Below, piece after piece: positions 8,964-16,580 of a stretch of 40,659 bases of DNA. The number at the start of each line of letters is the position of its first letter. Positions within the stretch are counted from its first letter, which is position 1. Source of the DNA: an uncultured Alphaproteobacteria bacterium (GTDB lineage: Bacteria; Pseudomonadota; Alphaproteobacteria; Rhizobiales; Aestuariivirgaceae); NCBI GenBank assembly GCA_937873445.1, contig CALMWF010000001.1, positions 1 to 40,659 of the forward strand. Reading direction: 5' to 3'. The translations under genes and the position numbers were made by a program. The notes below the pieces were generated by a model. That model did not search any database and was not told where the DNA came from. It worked only from the letters and a program-made list of their open reading frames with translations.

Positions 8964-10060
8964 GCCTTCTCCGGTTCAAAGAACAGGCTGGCCAGCAGCG
9001 GCCGGAAGGCCTGTTCCAGCGCCCCCATGAACAGAATGACCAGGCCCTGGATGACCACGATCATGTCGCGGGTGATGGCGGGCTTGGCGAAGGAAAGCTC
9101 GGCCCCGCCCTGATAGAGCAGGCCGAACAAAAGGGCGGCCAGCACCACCCCCACCGGATGCGACCGGCCCATCAGCGCCACCGCAATGCCGACGAACCCG
9201 GCCCCCCCGGCAAATTCCAGAATGAGCCGGTGATGCACCCCCAAAACCTCATTCACCGCCATGAGGCCCGCCAGCGCGCCGGAAATGGCCATGGTGATCA
9301 TGATGATGCGTTGCAGCTTGATGCCGCCATAGACAGCCGCCTCCGGATTGGCGCCGACGCTGCGGATTTCATAGCCAAGGCGTGTGCGCCACAGCAGATA
9401 CCAGGTGGCCCAGGCCGCCAGCCCCGCCAGAAACACCGTGGCATTGAGCGGTGAGGGCGGCAGCGCCAGGCCCAGTGCTGCGCCCGCATCGCGCAGGTTG
9501 ATCAGGGCAATATGGGTGATCTCGCGGCTCTCCACCGCCATGCGCCCCGCCGGCCGGAACCAGTTGTTGATGAGATAGACCATCAGGCTCGCGGCAATGA
9601 AGTTGAACATGATGGTGGTGATGACAATGTGGCTGCCGCGCCGGGCCTGCAGATAGCCGGGAATGAAGCCCCACAGTGCGCCCATGGCCATGGCAGCCAC
9701 AATGCCGAGAACAAGGGCGATGGGCCAGGGCAGAAACTCAAGACCAAGACCGGCGACAGCCGCCCCCAGACCCGCCACATAGGCCTGGCCTTCGCCGCCG
9801 ATGTTGAACAGTCCGGCATGGAAGGCCACCGCCACGGCAAGCCCGGTGAAGGTGAAATTGGTGGCGTAATAGAGCATGTAGCTCCAGCCGCGCACCGAAC
9901 CGAGCGCGCCCTTCAGCAGAAGCCCCAGTGCCGTCAGCGGGTTTTCGCCGATGATGAGCACCACCAGACCCGCCACCAGCAGCGCCACCACCAGATTGGT
10001 GGCGGGGATCAGCACCAGATCCACATAGGCAGGAAGCTCGCCGTGGGTTTTGGCCTTCAT
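8960..10060 (-). CDS. Nucleoside ABC transporter permease (first subunit)
   Basis: A 366-residue inner-membrane protein, the larger partner of the permease pair (NupB/YufP-like). It has about ten hydrophobic segments, the motif FHAGLFNIGGEGQAYVAGL near residues 80-98 and the loop GYEIRSVGANPEAAVYGGI, both typical of simple-sugar/nucleoside permeases. Its start overlaps the ATPase stop and its stop overlaps the second permease start, each by four bases, so the transporter subunits are translated as a coupled unit. Confidence 0.9.
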   Translation of the reverse strand: MKAKTHGELPAYVDLVLIPATNLVVALLVAGLVVLIIGENPLTALGLLLKGALGSVRGWSYMLYYATNFTFTGLAVAVAFHAGLFNIGGEGQAYVAGLGAAVAGLGLEFLPWPIALVLGIVAAMAMGALWGFIPGYLQARRGSHIVITTIMFNFIAASLMVYLINNWFRPAGRMAVESREITHIALINLRDAGAALGLALPPSPLNATVFLAGLAAWATWYLLWRTRLGYEIRSVGANPEAAVYGGIKLQRIIMITMAISGALAGLMAVNEVLGVHHRLILEFAGGAGFVGIAVALMGRSHPVGVVLAALLFGLLYQGGAELSFAKPAITRDMIVVIQGLVILFMGALEQAFRPLLASLFFEPEKA

Positions 10061-11646
10061 GCTGCCTCCGGCTTGTCGCCGGGCCTGACCCCGGCCATCA
10101 GCAGGCCCAGTTCACGCTCGTCGGTTTCAGGCGCGCGCTCGCCCATGATCTCGCCGGCAAACATCACCAGAATGCGGTCGGAGAGCGAGCGGATTTCATC
10201 GAGTTCCACCGACACCAGCAGAATGGCCTTGCCCTGGTCGCGCAGCTCGATGAGGCGGCGGTGAATGAATTCAATGGCGCCGACATCAACCCCGCGCGTC
10301 GGCTGGCCGACGATGAGCAGTTTGGGATCGCGCCCGATCTCGCGGGCCAGCACGATTTTCTGCTGGTTGCCGCCGGAAAACTTCGCCGACTTCAGATGGC
10401 AGTCCTGTGGCCGGACATCGAAGGCCTGCATGTCCGCCTTGGCCCGGTTCTGAACCCGCTCGCGGTCGAGCCACAGGCTCGAGCCGAGGGCGGGATCATT
10501 ATGCCAGCCGAGAATGGCGGACTCGCATTCCTCGAAAGTCATGATGAGGCCACGCGCCTGCCGGTCCTCCGGCACATGGGCAACACCCAGTTCACGCAGC
10601 CGCGCCGGGTCGGCAAGATGGCCGATCTCCTGACCGTCCAGCAGGATCTGCCCCTGGCTCGGGCGTTTCAGCCCGGCAATGAGATCAAGCAGTTCCGACT
10701 GGCCATTGCCGGACACCCCGGCAATGCCGACAATTTCGCCGGCCCGCACCGTGAACGACACATCCCTGACCCGGGCCACGCCCTTGCCGTCGTGCCAGGT
10801 CAGGTGATCGACCGCCAGCACCGTCGCCCCCGGATGCCCCTCGCCCTTTTCCACCTCCAGCAGCACGCTGCGACCGACCATGAGTTCGGCCAGGGCCGCA
10901 GCGCTCGTGTCCTTGGTGTCCACCGTGGCCACCAGTTCGCCGCGCCGCATCACCGACACGCGGTCGGTCACCGCCATGATCTCGTTGAGCTTGTGGGTGA
11001 TGATGATGACGGTTTTGCCCTGGTCGCGCAGCCCGCGCAGGATGTGGAACAGATGGTCGGCTTCATTGGGGGTGAGAACGCCGGTCGGTTCATCAAGGAT
11101 CAGCACATCCGCGCCCTTGAACAGGGCCTTGAGAATTTCCACGCGCTGCTGCAACCCCACCGGCAATGTGCCGACAATGGCATCGGGGTCAACATCCAGC
11201 TCATAGTCGCGCGCCAGCCGTTCCAGAACGCTGCGCGCCCGGCCCAGGGCGGGGCCGATGAGGGCGCCGCCCTCGGCCCCCAGCACGACATTTTCCAGAA
11301 CCGAGAAGGGCTCCACCAGCATGAAATGCTGATGCACCATGCCAATGCCCTGGGCGATGGCATCACCTGATGATTTGATGTCCACCTTGCGGCCGTTGAC
11401 CCGGATCTCGCCGGCGTCGGCGGCATAGAAACCGAACAGAATGGACATGAGCGTGGATTTGCCCGCGCCATTCTCGCCGATGATGCCGTGGATAGACCCC
11501 TTGCCGATGGCCAGGCTGACATTGCGGTTGGCATGAACAGGGCCGAAGCGCTTGTCGATGCCGATAAGTTCAACGGCGGGCGGCGCATCGCCGCCCGGTC
11601 GCTTTTCATGCCTGACGGACGGATTATCCACCCCAGCCCCCGTCAA
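10057..11646 (-). CDS. Nucleoside ABC transporter ATP-binding protein (two fused NBDs)
   Basis: A 529-residue tandem ATPase of the RbsA/NupA/YufO type. The first domain has a complete Walker A, GENGAGKST (57-65), and Walker B in VLILDEPTGVL, with a degenerate signature LPVGLQQRV. The second has a degenerate Walker A (VSGNGQSELL), a good signature FSGGNQQKI and Walker B replaced by VGQPTRGVD, where Gln stands in place of the catalytic Glu. This asymmetry is normal for the family. The start is uncertain: TTG at 11646 or GTG at 11631 are the options, neither with a strong ribosome-binding site; the conserved fold begins only near residue 24. Confidence 0.92.
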   Translation of the reverse strand: MTGAGVDNPSVRHEKRPGGDAPPAVELIGIDKRFGPVHANRNVSLAIGKGSIHGIIGENGAGKSTLMSILFGFYAADAGEIRVNGRKVDIKSSGDAIAQGIGMVHQHFMLVEPFSVLENVVLGAEGGALIGPALGRARSVLERLARDYELDVDPDAIVGTLPVGLQQRVEILKALFKGADVLILDEPTGVLTPNEADHLFHILRGLRDQGKTVIIITHKLNEIMAVTDRVSVMRRGELVATVDTKDTSAAALAELMVGRSVLLEVEKGEGHPGATVLAVDHLTWHDGKGVARVRDVSFTVRAGEIVGIAGVSGNGQSELLDLIAGLKRPSQGQILLDGQEIGHLADPARLRELGVAHVPEDRQARGLIMTFEECESAILGWHNDPALGSSLWLDRERVQNRAKADMQAFDVRPQDCHLKSAKFSGGNQQKIVLAREIGRDPKLLIVGQPTRGVDVGAIEFIHRRLIELRDQGKAILLVSVELDEIRSLSDRILVMFAGEIMGERAPETDERELGLLMAGVRPGDKPEAA

Positions 11647-11653
11647 TCACCAG

Positions 11654-11684
11654 ACCGCCCCATGTCATGCGAGCATGGGGCGGT
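11654..11684 (-). terminator. Stem-loop between binding-protein and ATPase genes of the nucleoside operon
   Basis: ACCGCCCCATG (11654-11664) and CATGGGGCGGT (11674-11684) form a perfect 11-bp stem with a 9-base loop in the 49-bp gap after the binding-protein stop. No T-run follows in the minus-strand transcript, so it is better read as a 3'-end stabiliser or partial terminator than a full stop. Confidence 0.65.
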
Positions 11685-11695
11685 TCCGGTTCTGC

Positions 11696-12727
11696 TTATT
11701 GCACCGGGCACTTCTCGTCGGCCATGTAGTCATGGACCTGAAGCGTGCCGGCCACGATGGCCGCCTTGGCCTGATCCACCGCCGCCGTCATGGGCGGGCT
11801 GATGAGGGCCTTGTTGTTGTCGTCCATGGCATAGCCGACGCCATCCTGGGCGAGGCCGAGCGAGGTGGTTCCGGCCTTGAAGCTGCCGTCCTTGGCCGAG
11901 GTCATGACGTTATAGACCGCCACATCCACGCGCTTCAGCATGGAGGTCAGCACCTTGCCGGGATGCAGGCCGTTCTGGTTGGAGTCAACGCCGATGCCAA
12001 GGGCACCGTTGTCGGCCGCCGCCTGCAGCACACCCACACCGGTGCCGCCCGCCGCGTGATAGATCACGTCAGCGCCCTGGGCGATCTGGGCCTTGGTCAG
12101 CTCGCCGCCCTTCACCGGATCATTCCAGGCCGCCCCCGTATCACCGGTCATGTTCTGGAACACGGTGGCCGCCGGGTTGGTGGCCTTCACGCCCTGCACA
12201 TAGCCGCAGGCAAACTTGCGGATCAGCGGAATGTCCATGCCGCCGACAAAGCCCACCTTGCCGGTCTTGGAGGCCATGGCGGCGAGAATGCCGACCAGAT
12301 AGGAGCCTTCCTCTTCCTTGAAGACGATGGACTGCACGTTGGGCAGGGTGATGGATGCGTCATCGATGATGGCAAACTTGGTGTTGGGATATTCCGCCGC
12401 CACCTTGCCCAGGGCTGCCGCCTGGGCAAAACCCGCCGCAACGATGGGGCTGTAGCCCTGATCGGCGAAGTTGCGCAGCGCCTGCTCGCGCTGGGCCTCA
12501 TTGGTGATTTCAAATTCGCCATAGGCCTGGCCGGTTTCCTTCTTGAACTTTTCAGCACCGTTGTAGATGCCTTCATTGAAGGACTTGTCGAACTTGCCGC
12601 CGGTGTCAAAAACCACGGCCGGCGTTCCCGGTGCCACCTTGCCGCCACCACCGCCGCCAGACCCGAGGTAGTAGTAGCCTGCCGCGGCCAGCGCCGCCAG
12701 GGCGACCAGAAGTGTCCGTTTGTTCAT
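11696..12727 (-). CDS. BMP family nucleoside-binding protein
   Basis: A 343-residue substrate-binding protein of the basic membrane protein (PnrA/Med) family. The chain starts MNKRTLLVALAALAAAGYYY, a short hydrophobic export segment, then a glycine run, then the family motif FDTGGKFDKSFNEG near 41-54. VGFVGGMDIPLIRKFACGY and GADVIYHAAGGTGVGVLQAA are further family hallmarks. Most relatives are lipoproteins, but there is no lipobox cysteine here, so this one is either released or held by an uncleaved anchor. An ATG at 12790 with a very good AAAGGAGG site would add 21 polar residues (MASTEARDWP...), which would spoil the signal; the start at 12727 is preferred but not certain. It is first in the nucleoside transport and salvage operon. 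Confidence 0.88.
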   Translation of the reverse strand: MNKRTLLVALAALAAAGYYYLGSGGGGGGKVAPGTPAVVFDTGGKFDKSFNEGIYNGAEKFKKETGQAYGEFEITNEAQREQALRNFADQGYSPIVAAGFAQAAALGKVAAEYPNTKFAIIDDASITLPNVQSIVFKEEEGSYLVGILAAMASKTGKVGFVGGMDIPLIRKFACGYVQGVKATNPAATVFQNMTGDTGAAWNDPVKGGELTKAQIAQGADVIYHAAGGTGVGVLQAAADNGALGIGVDSNQNGLHPGKVLTSMLKRVDVAVYNVMTSAKDGSFKAGTTSLGLAQDGVGYAMDDNNKALISPPMTAAVDQAKAAIVAGTLQVHDYMADEKCPVQ

Positions 12728-12747
12728 GATGCTTGTTCCCTGTTCTG

Positions 12748-12766
12748 TGGCCGCCGACGGCGGCCA
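12748..12766. promoter_or_regulatory. 19-bp perfect palindrome upstream of the nucleoside operon
   Basis: TGGCCGCC-GAC-GGCGGCCA lies about 20 bp upstream of the preferred start of the binding-protein gene. It could be an operator for a dimeric repressor of the nucleoside operon or an RNA hairpin in its leader. No regulator gene is adjacent, so the role is inferred from position only. Confidence 0.35.
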
Positions 12767-12863
12767 ATCCCGGGCTTCAGTTGACGCCATCGAGCCTCCT
12801 TTGGCAAGGGGCGGCGTGGCCCTTGTCAACCGGCCCAACCGGTCCAAGCCCCGCCCCCCGGCA

Positions 12864-12894
12864 CCCTTGAAATGGCTGCTGCACAGCAACATAT
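12864..12894 (+). promoter_or_regulatory. RpoH (sigma-32)-type heat-shock promoter of hsp20
   Basis: CCCTTGAA (12864-12871) and ACATAT (12889-12894) are spaced 17 bp. The pattern reported for rhizobial RpoH promoters is CNCTTGAA-N17-CCANAT; the -35 is a full match and the -10 matches at all but the first base. The expected transcript start is near 12901, giving a leader of roughly 65 bases before hsp20. Confidence 0.6.
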
Positions 12895-12964
12895 GAGGCA
12901 GGAACAACCGGTGCCGCAGCAAGTGGGCCGGGGGCTTGGCTGCTGCACGCAAGGGCTGACCACA

Positions 12965-13405
12965 ATGACGCGTATATCCTATTTCTCCTCGCCGCTGCTT
13001 CTGGGCTTTGACAGTCTGGAACGCCTGCTCGACCGCGCCGTGAAAACCTCCGGCGAAGGCTACCCGCCCTACAATATCGAGCGGTTTCCGCCGCCCGAAG
13101 GCGAAGGCGCCAGCCAGGGCGAGCGCCTGCGCATCACCCTCGCGGTGGCGGGCTTTTCTGCCGCCGAACTGGAGGTGACGGTCGACGACAGCCAGCTCAC
13201 CGTGAAGGGCCGCCAGCGCGACGAGGATGCCCGCGACTATCTGCACCGCGGCATTGCCGCCCGCCAGTTCCAGCGCGCCTTTGTGCTGGCCGACGGCATG
13301 GAGGTGACGGGTGCCAGTCTTGCCAACGGGCTTCTGGCCATTGATCTCCGCCGCCTGATCCCGGAACGGGTGTTTCGCCAGATTGCCATCAAGGAGGGCC
13401 TGTGA
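12965..13405 (+). CDS. Small heat-shock protein, Hsp20/IbpA family
   Basis: A 146-residue holdase chaperone with an alpha-crystallin domain. The N-terminal part FDSLERLLDRAV matches the IbpA-type start, the core runs from about residue 45 to 130, and the NGLLAIDL motif near the end corresponds to the conserved A-x-x-x-N-G-V-L element. The first available in-frame ATG (12872) lies inside the predicted promoter, so the ATG at 12965 was chosen. An RpoH-type promoter precedes it. The stop overlaps the next gene by one base, which makes the pair a coupled operon, as is usual in alphaproteobacteria. Confidence 0.92.
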   Translation: MTRISYFSSPLLLGFDSLERLLDRAVKTSGEGYPPYNIERFPPPEGEGASQGERLRITLAVAGFSAAELEVTVDDSQLTVKGRQRDEDARDYLHRGIAARQFQRAFVLADGMEVTGASLANGLLAIDLRRLIPERVFRQIAIKEGL

Positions 13406-13662
13406 TGAACAAGTTGACTGAACGCCCGGTGCTGACACCGGAGGAACTGGCCCATCTCGGCGGCGGCATCATTGCCTATGTGCGCGAGATCGGCTCCACC
13501 GAGGCGCTGAAGCTTCTGGGTGAGAAAGTGCTGCTGCCGCAGGGCCAGAGGCTGTTCTGCCTGTGCAATGCCGACGGCACGCCGATTTCCATTTCCCAGA
13601 CCCGCGAAGCCGCCATTGGCGCGGCCCTGGAACACGAACTGGTCCCTGCCAGCGTGAACTGA
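13405..13662 (+). CDS. DUF1150 family protein of unknown function
   Basis: An 85-residue protein recognised as DUF1150 by its LTPEELAHLGGGIIAYVREI start and the QGQRLFCLCNADGTPISISQ core ending in a short helix. The function of the family is unknown; it is found almost only in alphaproteobacteria next to hsp20. The ATG at 13405 shares its A with the hsp20 stop TGA and has AAGGAGGG 6 bases upstream; a GTG at 13402 would sit too close to that site. Coupling to the chaperone suggests a partner or modulator of Hsp20, which is an inference. A strong terminator follows. Confidence 0.88.
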   Translation: MNKLTERPVLTPEELAHLGGGIIAYVREIGSTEALKLLGEKVLLPQGQRLFCLCNADGTPISISQTREAAIGAALEHELVPASVN

Positions 13663-13709
13663 CGCCTGAAGCCGGAGCGCAAGACAGCGCACGCTGACGG
13701 GCAAAGCGA

Positions 13710-13739
13710 AAACGCCGCCGGATTGATCCGGCGGCGTTT
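13710..13739. terminator. Bidirectional rho-independent terminator
   Basis: AAACGCCGCCGGA and TCCGGCGGCGTTT form a perfect 13-bp stem with the loop TTGA between the convergent DUF1150 and ptsN genes. T-rich ends (GTTTGCTT on the plus strand, GTTTTCGCTTT on the minus strand) allow it to stop transcription from both sides. Confidence 0.85.
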
Positions 13740-13759
13740 GCTTCACGATAGCAAAGCCG

Positions 13760-14233
13760 TCAGCCCGCCTGCGCGCCCATGCCGGCCTGCGGCTCGGTGA
13801 GGATGGCATAGAGCCCCTCGGGCGTGTCGGTGCCGCGCAGCTTGGCAATGGTGTCCTTCTCGCGCAGCAGTCGCGAAATCCGGGCCAGCGCCTTCAGTGC
13901 ATCGGCCCCGGCATGATCGGGCGCCAGCAGCACAAACACCAGATCAACCGGCTCGCCGTCCACGCTGTCATAGAGAATGGGCTGCGCCAATTTGGCAAAC
14001 AGGCCATAGACGCGGGTCAGCCCCGCCATCTTGCCGTGCGGAATGGCCAGGCCCTGGCCAATGCCGGTGGAGCCCAGCTTTTCGCGGGTCAGCAGGGTTT
14101 CAAAGATGATGCGCTGATCCATGGCCACAAGTCCGGCCATGGTCTGCGCCAGCTCCTGCAGAAGCTGCTTCTTGTTCTGGGCCTTCACATTGGCAAGCAC
14201 AGCACGGGAATCAATGATTTCAGCGAGATCCAT
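13760..14233 (-). CDS. ptsN: PTS IIA-like nitrogen-regulatory protein PtsN (EIIA-Ntr)
   Basis: A 157-residue cytoplasmic phosphoacceptor of the nitrogen phosphotransferase system. The phosphorylated histidine is in GLAIPHGKMAGL near the middle of the chain. The start MDLAEIIDSRAVLANVKAQN is typical, and the upstream frame contains no family sequence. It receives phosphate from PtsP via NPr and regulates potassium transport and stress responses rather than sugar uptake; the partner genes are not in this window. It is last in the rpoN-hpf-ptsN unit, 25 bp downstream of hpf, and ends at a bidirectional terminator. Confidence 0.95.
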   Translation of the reverse strand: MDLAEIIDSRAVLANVKAQNKKQLLQELAQTMAGLVAMDQRIIFETLLTREKLGSTGIGQGLAIPHGKMAGLTRVYGLFAKLAQPILYDSVDGEPVDLVFVLLAPDHAGADALKALARISRLLREKDTIAKLRGTDTPEGLYAILTEPQAGMGAQAG

Positions 14234-14258
14234 GATGGAGCCTTTGCCGGTCAGTCTT

Positions 14259-14840
14259 TCAGGCAGCGGTGGGGCTGGGGTCGATCCAGCCGATATGGCC
14301 GTCGGGTCGTCGGTAGACAATGTTGAGGCGCTGGTTGCCCGCGTTGCGGAACAGCACAAAGGCCCGGGTGGAGAGATCAAGCTGCATCACCGCCTCACCC
14401 ACCGTGATTTCAGCAAGGCTGGTGGCGCTTTCGGCCACCACCACGGGGTTGAGCCCCTCGGGCTCGCTATCCTCCGGCAGTTCCGCTGCCGCCTGGATCA
14501 CATGTTCCTGAGCGGTATATTGCGGCGGCGGCTGGCGCCGGTTCTTGAAATGGTCCTTCAGGCGCTGCTTGTAGCGCCGGAGCTGGCGTTCCAGATGTTC
14601 GGCGGCATCCTCGAACGACTGGGTGGCATCATCAGCCTTGCCCTCGGCCTGAATGACCAGGCCCGTGGCAAGATGCAGCGTGCAGTCGGTGGCAAAGCGC
14701 TTGCCCTGCTTTTCCAGGGTCACATGGCCATGGACGGTGCTTTCAAAATATTTCTGGCGGAAGGCTTTCAGCCGCTCGTCGATGCGGGCCCGCAGCGCGT
14801 CGCCCACGTCGAGGTTCTTACCGGTCACCTTGATGTGCAT
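14259..14840 (-). CDS. hpf: Long-form ribosome hibernation promoting factor
   Basis: A 193-residue protein with the sigma-54 modulation/S30AE domain at the N-terminus (MHIKVTGKNLDVGDALRARI start) and the C-terminal dimerisation domain (VGEAVMQLDLSTRAFVLFRN), joined by a Pro/Gln/Glu-rich linker around residues 100-135. The long form drives 100S ribosome dimers in stationary phase. The start at 14840 follows GGGAAGC and is the canonical one; an upstream Met would add a 14-residue non-conserved piece. The gene lies between rpoN and ptsN and has a likely promoter of its own in the 148-bp gap behind rpoN. Confidence 0.95.
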   Translation of the reverse strand: MHIKVTGKNLDVGDALRARIDERLKAFRQKYFESTVHGHVTLEKQGKRFATDCTLHLATGLVIQAEGKADDATQSFEDAAEHLERQLRRYKQRLKDHFKNRRQPPPQYTAQEHVIQAAAELPEDSEPEGLNPVVVAESATSLAEITVGEAVMQLDLSTRAFVLFRNAGNQRLNIVYRRPDGHIGWIDPSPTAA

Positions 14841-14947
14841 CTTGCTTCCCTGTTGGCAATAAGGCCGGAACGCAAACACCATCGGCGTGCAGGGCCGATC
14901 GGTGAAGGAGTTTAAACCGCTTCGCGACGGCCTTCAAATCGGGCCGG

Positions 14948-14976
14948 ACCCTACTGTCCGGGTCCCCCCAAGTCAA
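14948..14976 (-). promoter_or_regulatory. Likely sigma-70 promoter for hpf-ptsN
   Basis: On the minus strand TTGACT (14976-14971) and TAGGGT (14953-14948) are spaced 17 bp. They start transcription about 100 bases ahead of hpf, just after the rpoN stop. A GGACCC/GGGTCC inverted repeat overlaps the spacer and the -10. Confidence 0.45.
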
Positions 14977-14988
14977 CCCCGGAAGGGC

Positions 14989-16521
14989 CTAGACGCGAGC
15001 CTCGCGGCGGCGCTGAACAGATGAAGGAATACCTAATGATTCCCGATATTTGGCAACAGTTCGCCGGGCGATGTCCACCCCCTCTGCCCGCAGCCGGTCA
15101 ACGATCGTGTCATCCGACAGTATGGCCGCCTTGTCTTCCTTCGCCACCATCTCCTTGATGCGGTGGCGCACCGCCTCGGCAGAGTGTTCCATGGTCTCGC
15201 CATTGGCCGCGGCGAGCGCCGTGGTGAAGAAATATTTGAGTTCAAAGGTGCCGCGCGGGGTTGCCATGTACTTGTTGGAGGTCACCCGGCTCACGGTTGA
15301 TTCATGCATGCCGATGGCGTCAGCCACGGTGCGCAGGTTGAGCGGCCTGAGATGCTGCACCCCCAGCACCAGAAAGGCATCCTGCTGGCGCACGATCTCC
15401 TGTGCCACCTTGAGAATGGTGCGCGCCCGCTGGTCCAGGCTTTTGACCAGCCAGGTGGCATTGGCATGGGCCTCGCTGAGGAAGGTCTTGCCCTCGGCCG
15501 ACTGGGCTGTCCGGCTCACCCGCGCCAGATACTGCGTGTTGATGAGCACCCGCGGCAGTGTGTCGTTGTTAAGCTCAACCAGCCACGAGCCATCCGGGGC
15601 GGCGCGCACAAACACATCCGGCACCACCGGCACCACCGGTTCGGAACCGAAGGCATGGCCGGGCTTGGGGTTGAGCCGCTTCAGCTCCGCCACCATGTCG
15701 CGGATATCATCGAGATCGACCTGGCACAGGGTTTTCAGGGTCTGGTAGTCGCGTTTGGCCACCAGTGGCAGGTGCTTGAGCAGCGTCTCCATGCACGGGT
15801 CCAGCCGGTCGCGCTCCTTCAATTGCAGCGCCAGGCATTCGCCCAGATCGGCGGCAAAGACGCCCGCCGGGTCGAAGCCCTTCAACACCGCCAGCACCTG
15901 TTCCACATGGGCCTGATCGGTGCCCAGCTGGTCGGCAATGGTGAGGGTGTCGGCGGTGAGGTAGCCGGCCTCGTTCACCATGCCGATGAGGTGCTGGCCG
16001 ATGAGCCGGTCAGCCTCCGCCATGGTTTCCATGTGAAGTTGATCAGTCAGATGTTCGGCAAGCGTTTCGGCGCGCGTCAGATTGGCGCCGAAATCATAAT
16101 CACCGCCATCCAGCGACAGATTGGCAGCGGGCTTGAGCGAGGCCCAGGAATTTTCGCCCGGACCCTGGGCGGCAGCGCGCTGGTCGGCATCGGCGCGCGC
16201 CTCATGGGTATAGACATTGTCGAGGTCGGTATCGAGGGTGCGAAGCTGATCCTCCTGCGGCAGGGGCGAAGTCAGATTGGACAGCGTGTCCATCTGACCC
16301 AGGGCTTCGCTGTCGATTTCCGCGGCGGCCTCGTCGGCTTCGGGCCGCGGCTCGTCATTGCGGTCATCACGCTCCAGAAGCGGGTTGCGCTCCAGTTCGG
16401 CATCGACATAGGCCTGCAGATCGATGTTCGACATCTGCAGCAGCTTGATGGCCTGCTGCAGTTGCGGCGTCATGACCAGATGCTGGCCAAGCCGGATGTC
16501 GAGTCGTTGGGTCAAGGCCAC
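14989..16521 (-). CDS. rpoN: RNA polymerase sigma-54 factor RpoN
   Basis: A 510-residue sigma factor. Region I is glutamine-rich and typical (LGQHLVMTPQLQQAIKLLQM from residue 12), followed by an acidic region II, a core-binding region III, the helix-turn-helix near LRTVADAIGMHESTVSRVTS and the RpoN box ARRTVAKYRE at about 485-494, which reads the -24 element. Translation probably starts at GTG (16521), 9 bases after GGGAGG. The gene follows lptB at 151 bp and precedes hpf, the standard alphaproteobacterial order. The upstream gap has a -24/-12 element that could make the gene autoregulated. Confidence 0.96.
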   Translation of the reverse strand: MALTQRLDIRLGQHLVMTPQLQQAIKLLQMSNIDLQAYVDAELERNPLLERDDRNDEPRPEADEAAAEIDSEALGQMDTLSNLTSPLPQEDQLRTLDTDLDNVYTHEARADADQRAAAQGPGENSWASLKPAANLSLDGGDYDFGANLTRAETLAEHLTDQLHMETMAEADRLIGQHLIGMVNEAGYLTADTLTIADQLGTDQAHVEQVLAVLKGFDPAGVFAADLGECLALQLKERDRLDPCMETLLKHLPLVAKRDYQTLKTLCQVDLDDIRDMVAELKRLNPKPGHAFGSEPVVPVVPDVFVRAAPDGSWLVELNNDTLPRVLINTQYLARVSRTAQSAEGKTFLSEAHANATWLVKSLDQRARTILKVAQEIVRQQDAFLVLGVQHLRPLNLRTVADAIGMHESTVSRVTSNKYMATPRGTFELKYFFTTALAAANGETMEHSAEAVRHRIKEMVAKEDKAAILSDDTIVDRLRAEGVDIARRTVAKYRESLGIPSSVQRRREARV

Positions 16522-16580
16522 GGAAAACGTCCTCCCGGCGCCAGACTAGATCAAGCGTGGTGAAAGGGAAGTGACATTGC

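Noticed and set aside
10057-11646. Gln in place of Glu in the second Walker B of the nucleoside ATPase as an inactivating defect
   Set aside because: A degenerate second nucleotide-binding site is the normal state in RbsA/NupA-type ATPases.
12728-13438. Upstream extension of the BMP binding-protein frame
   Set aside because: The extra sequence is antisense to hsp20 and DUF1150 and would bury the export signal.
15304-16563. 419-codon open frame opposite rpoN
   Set aside because: Antisense of a conserved gene with the same codon-bias artefact; no start signal or domain.
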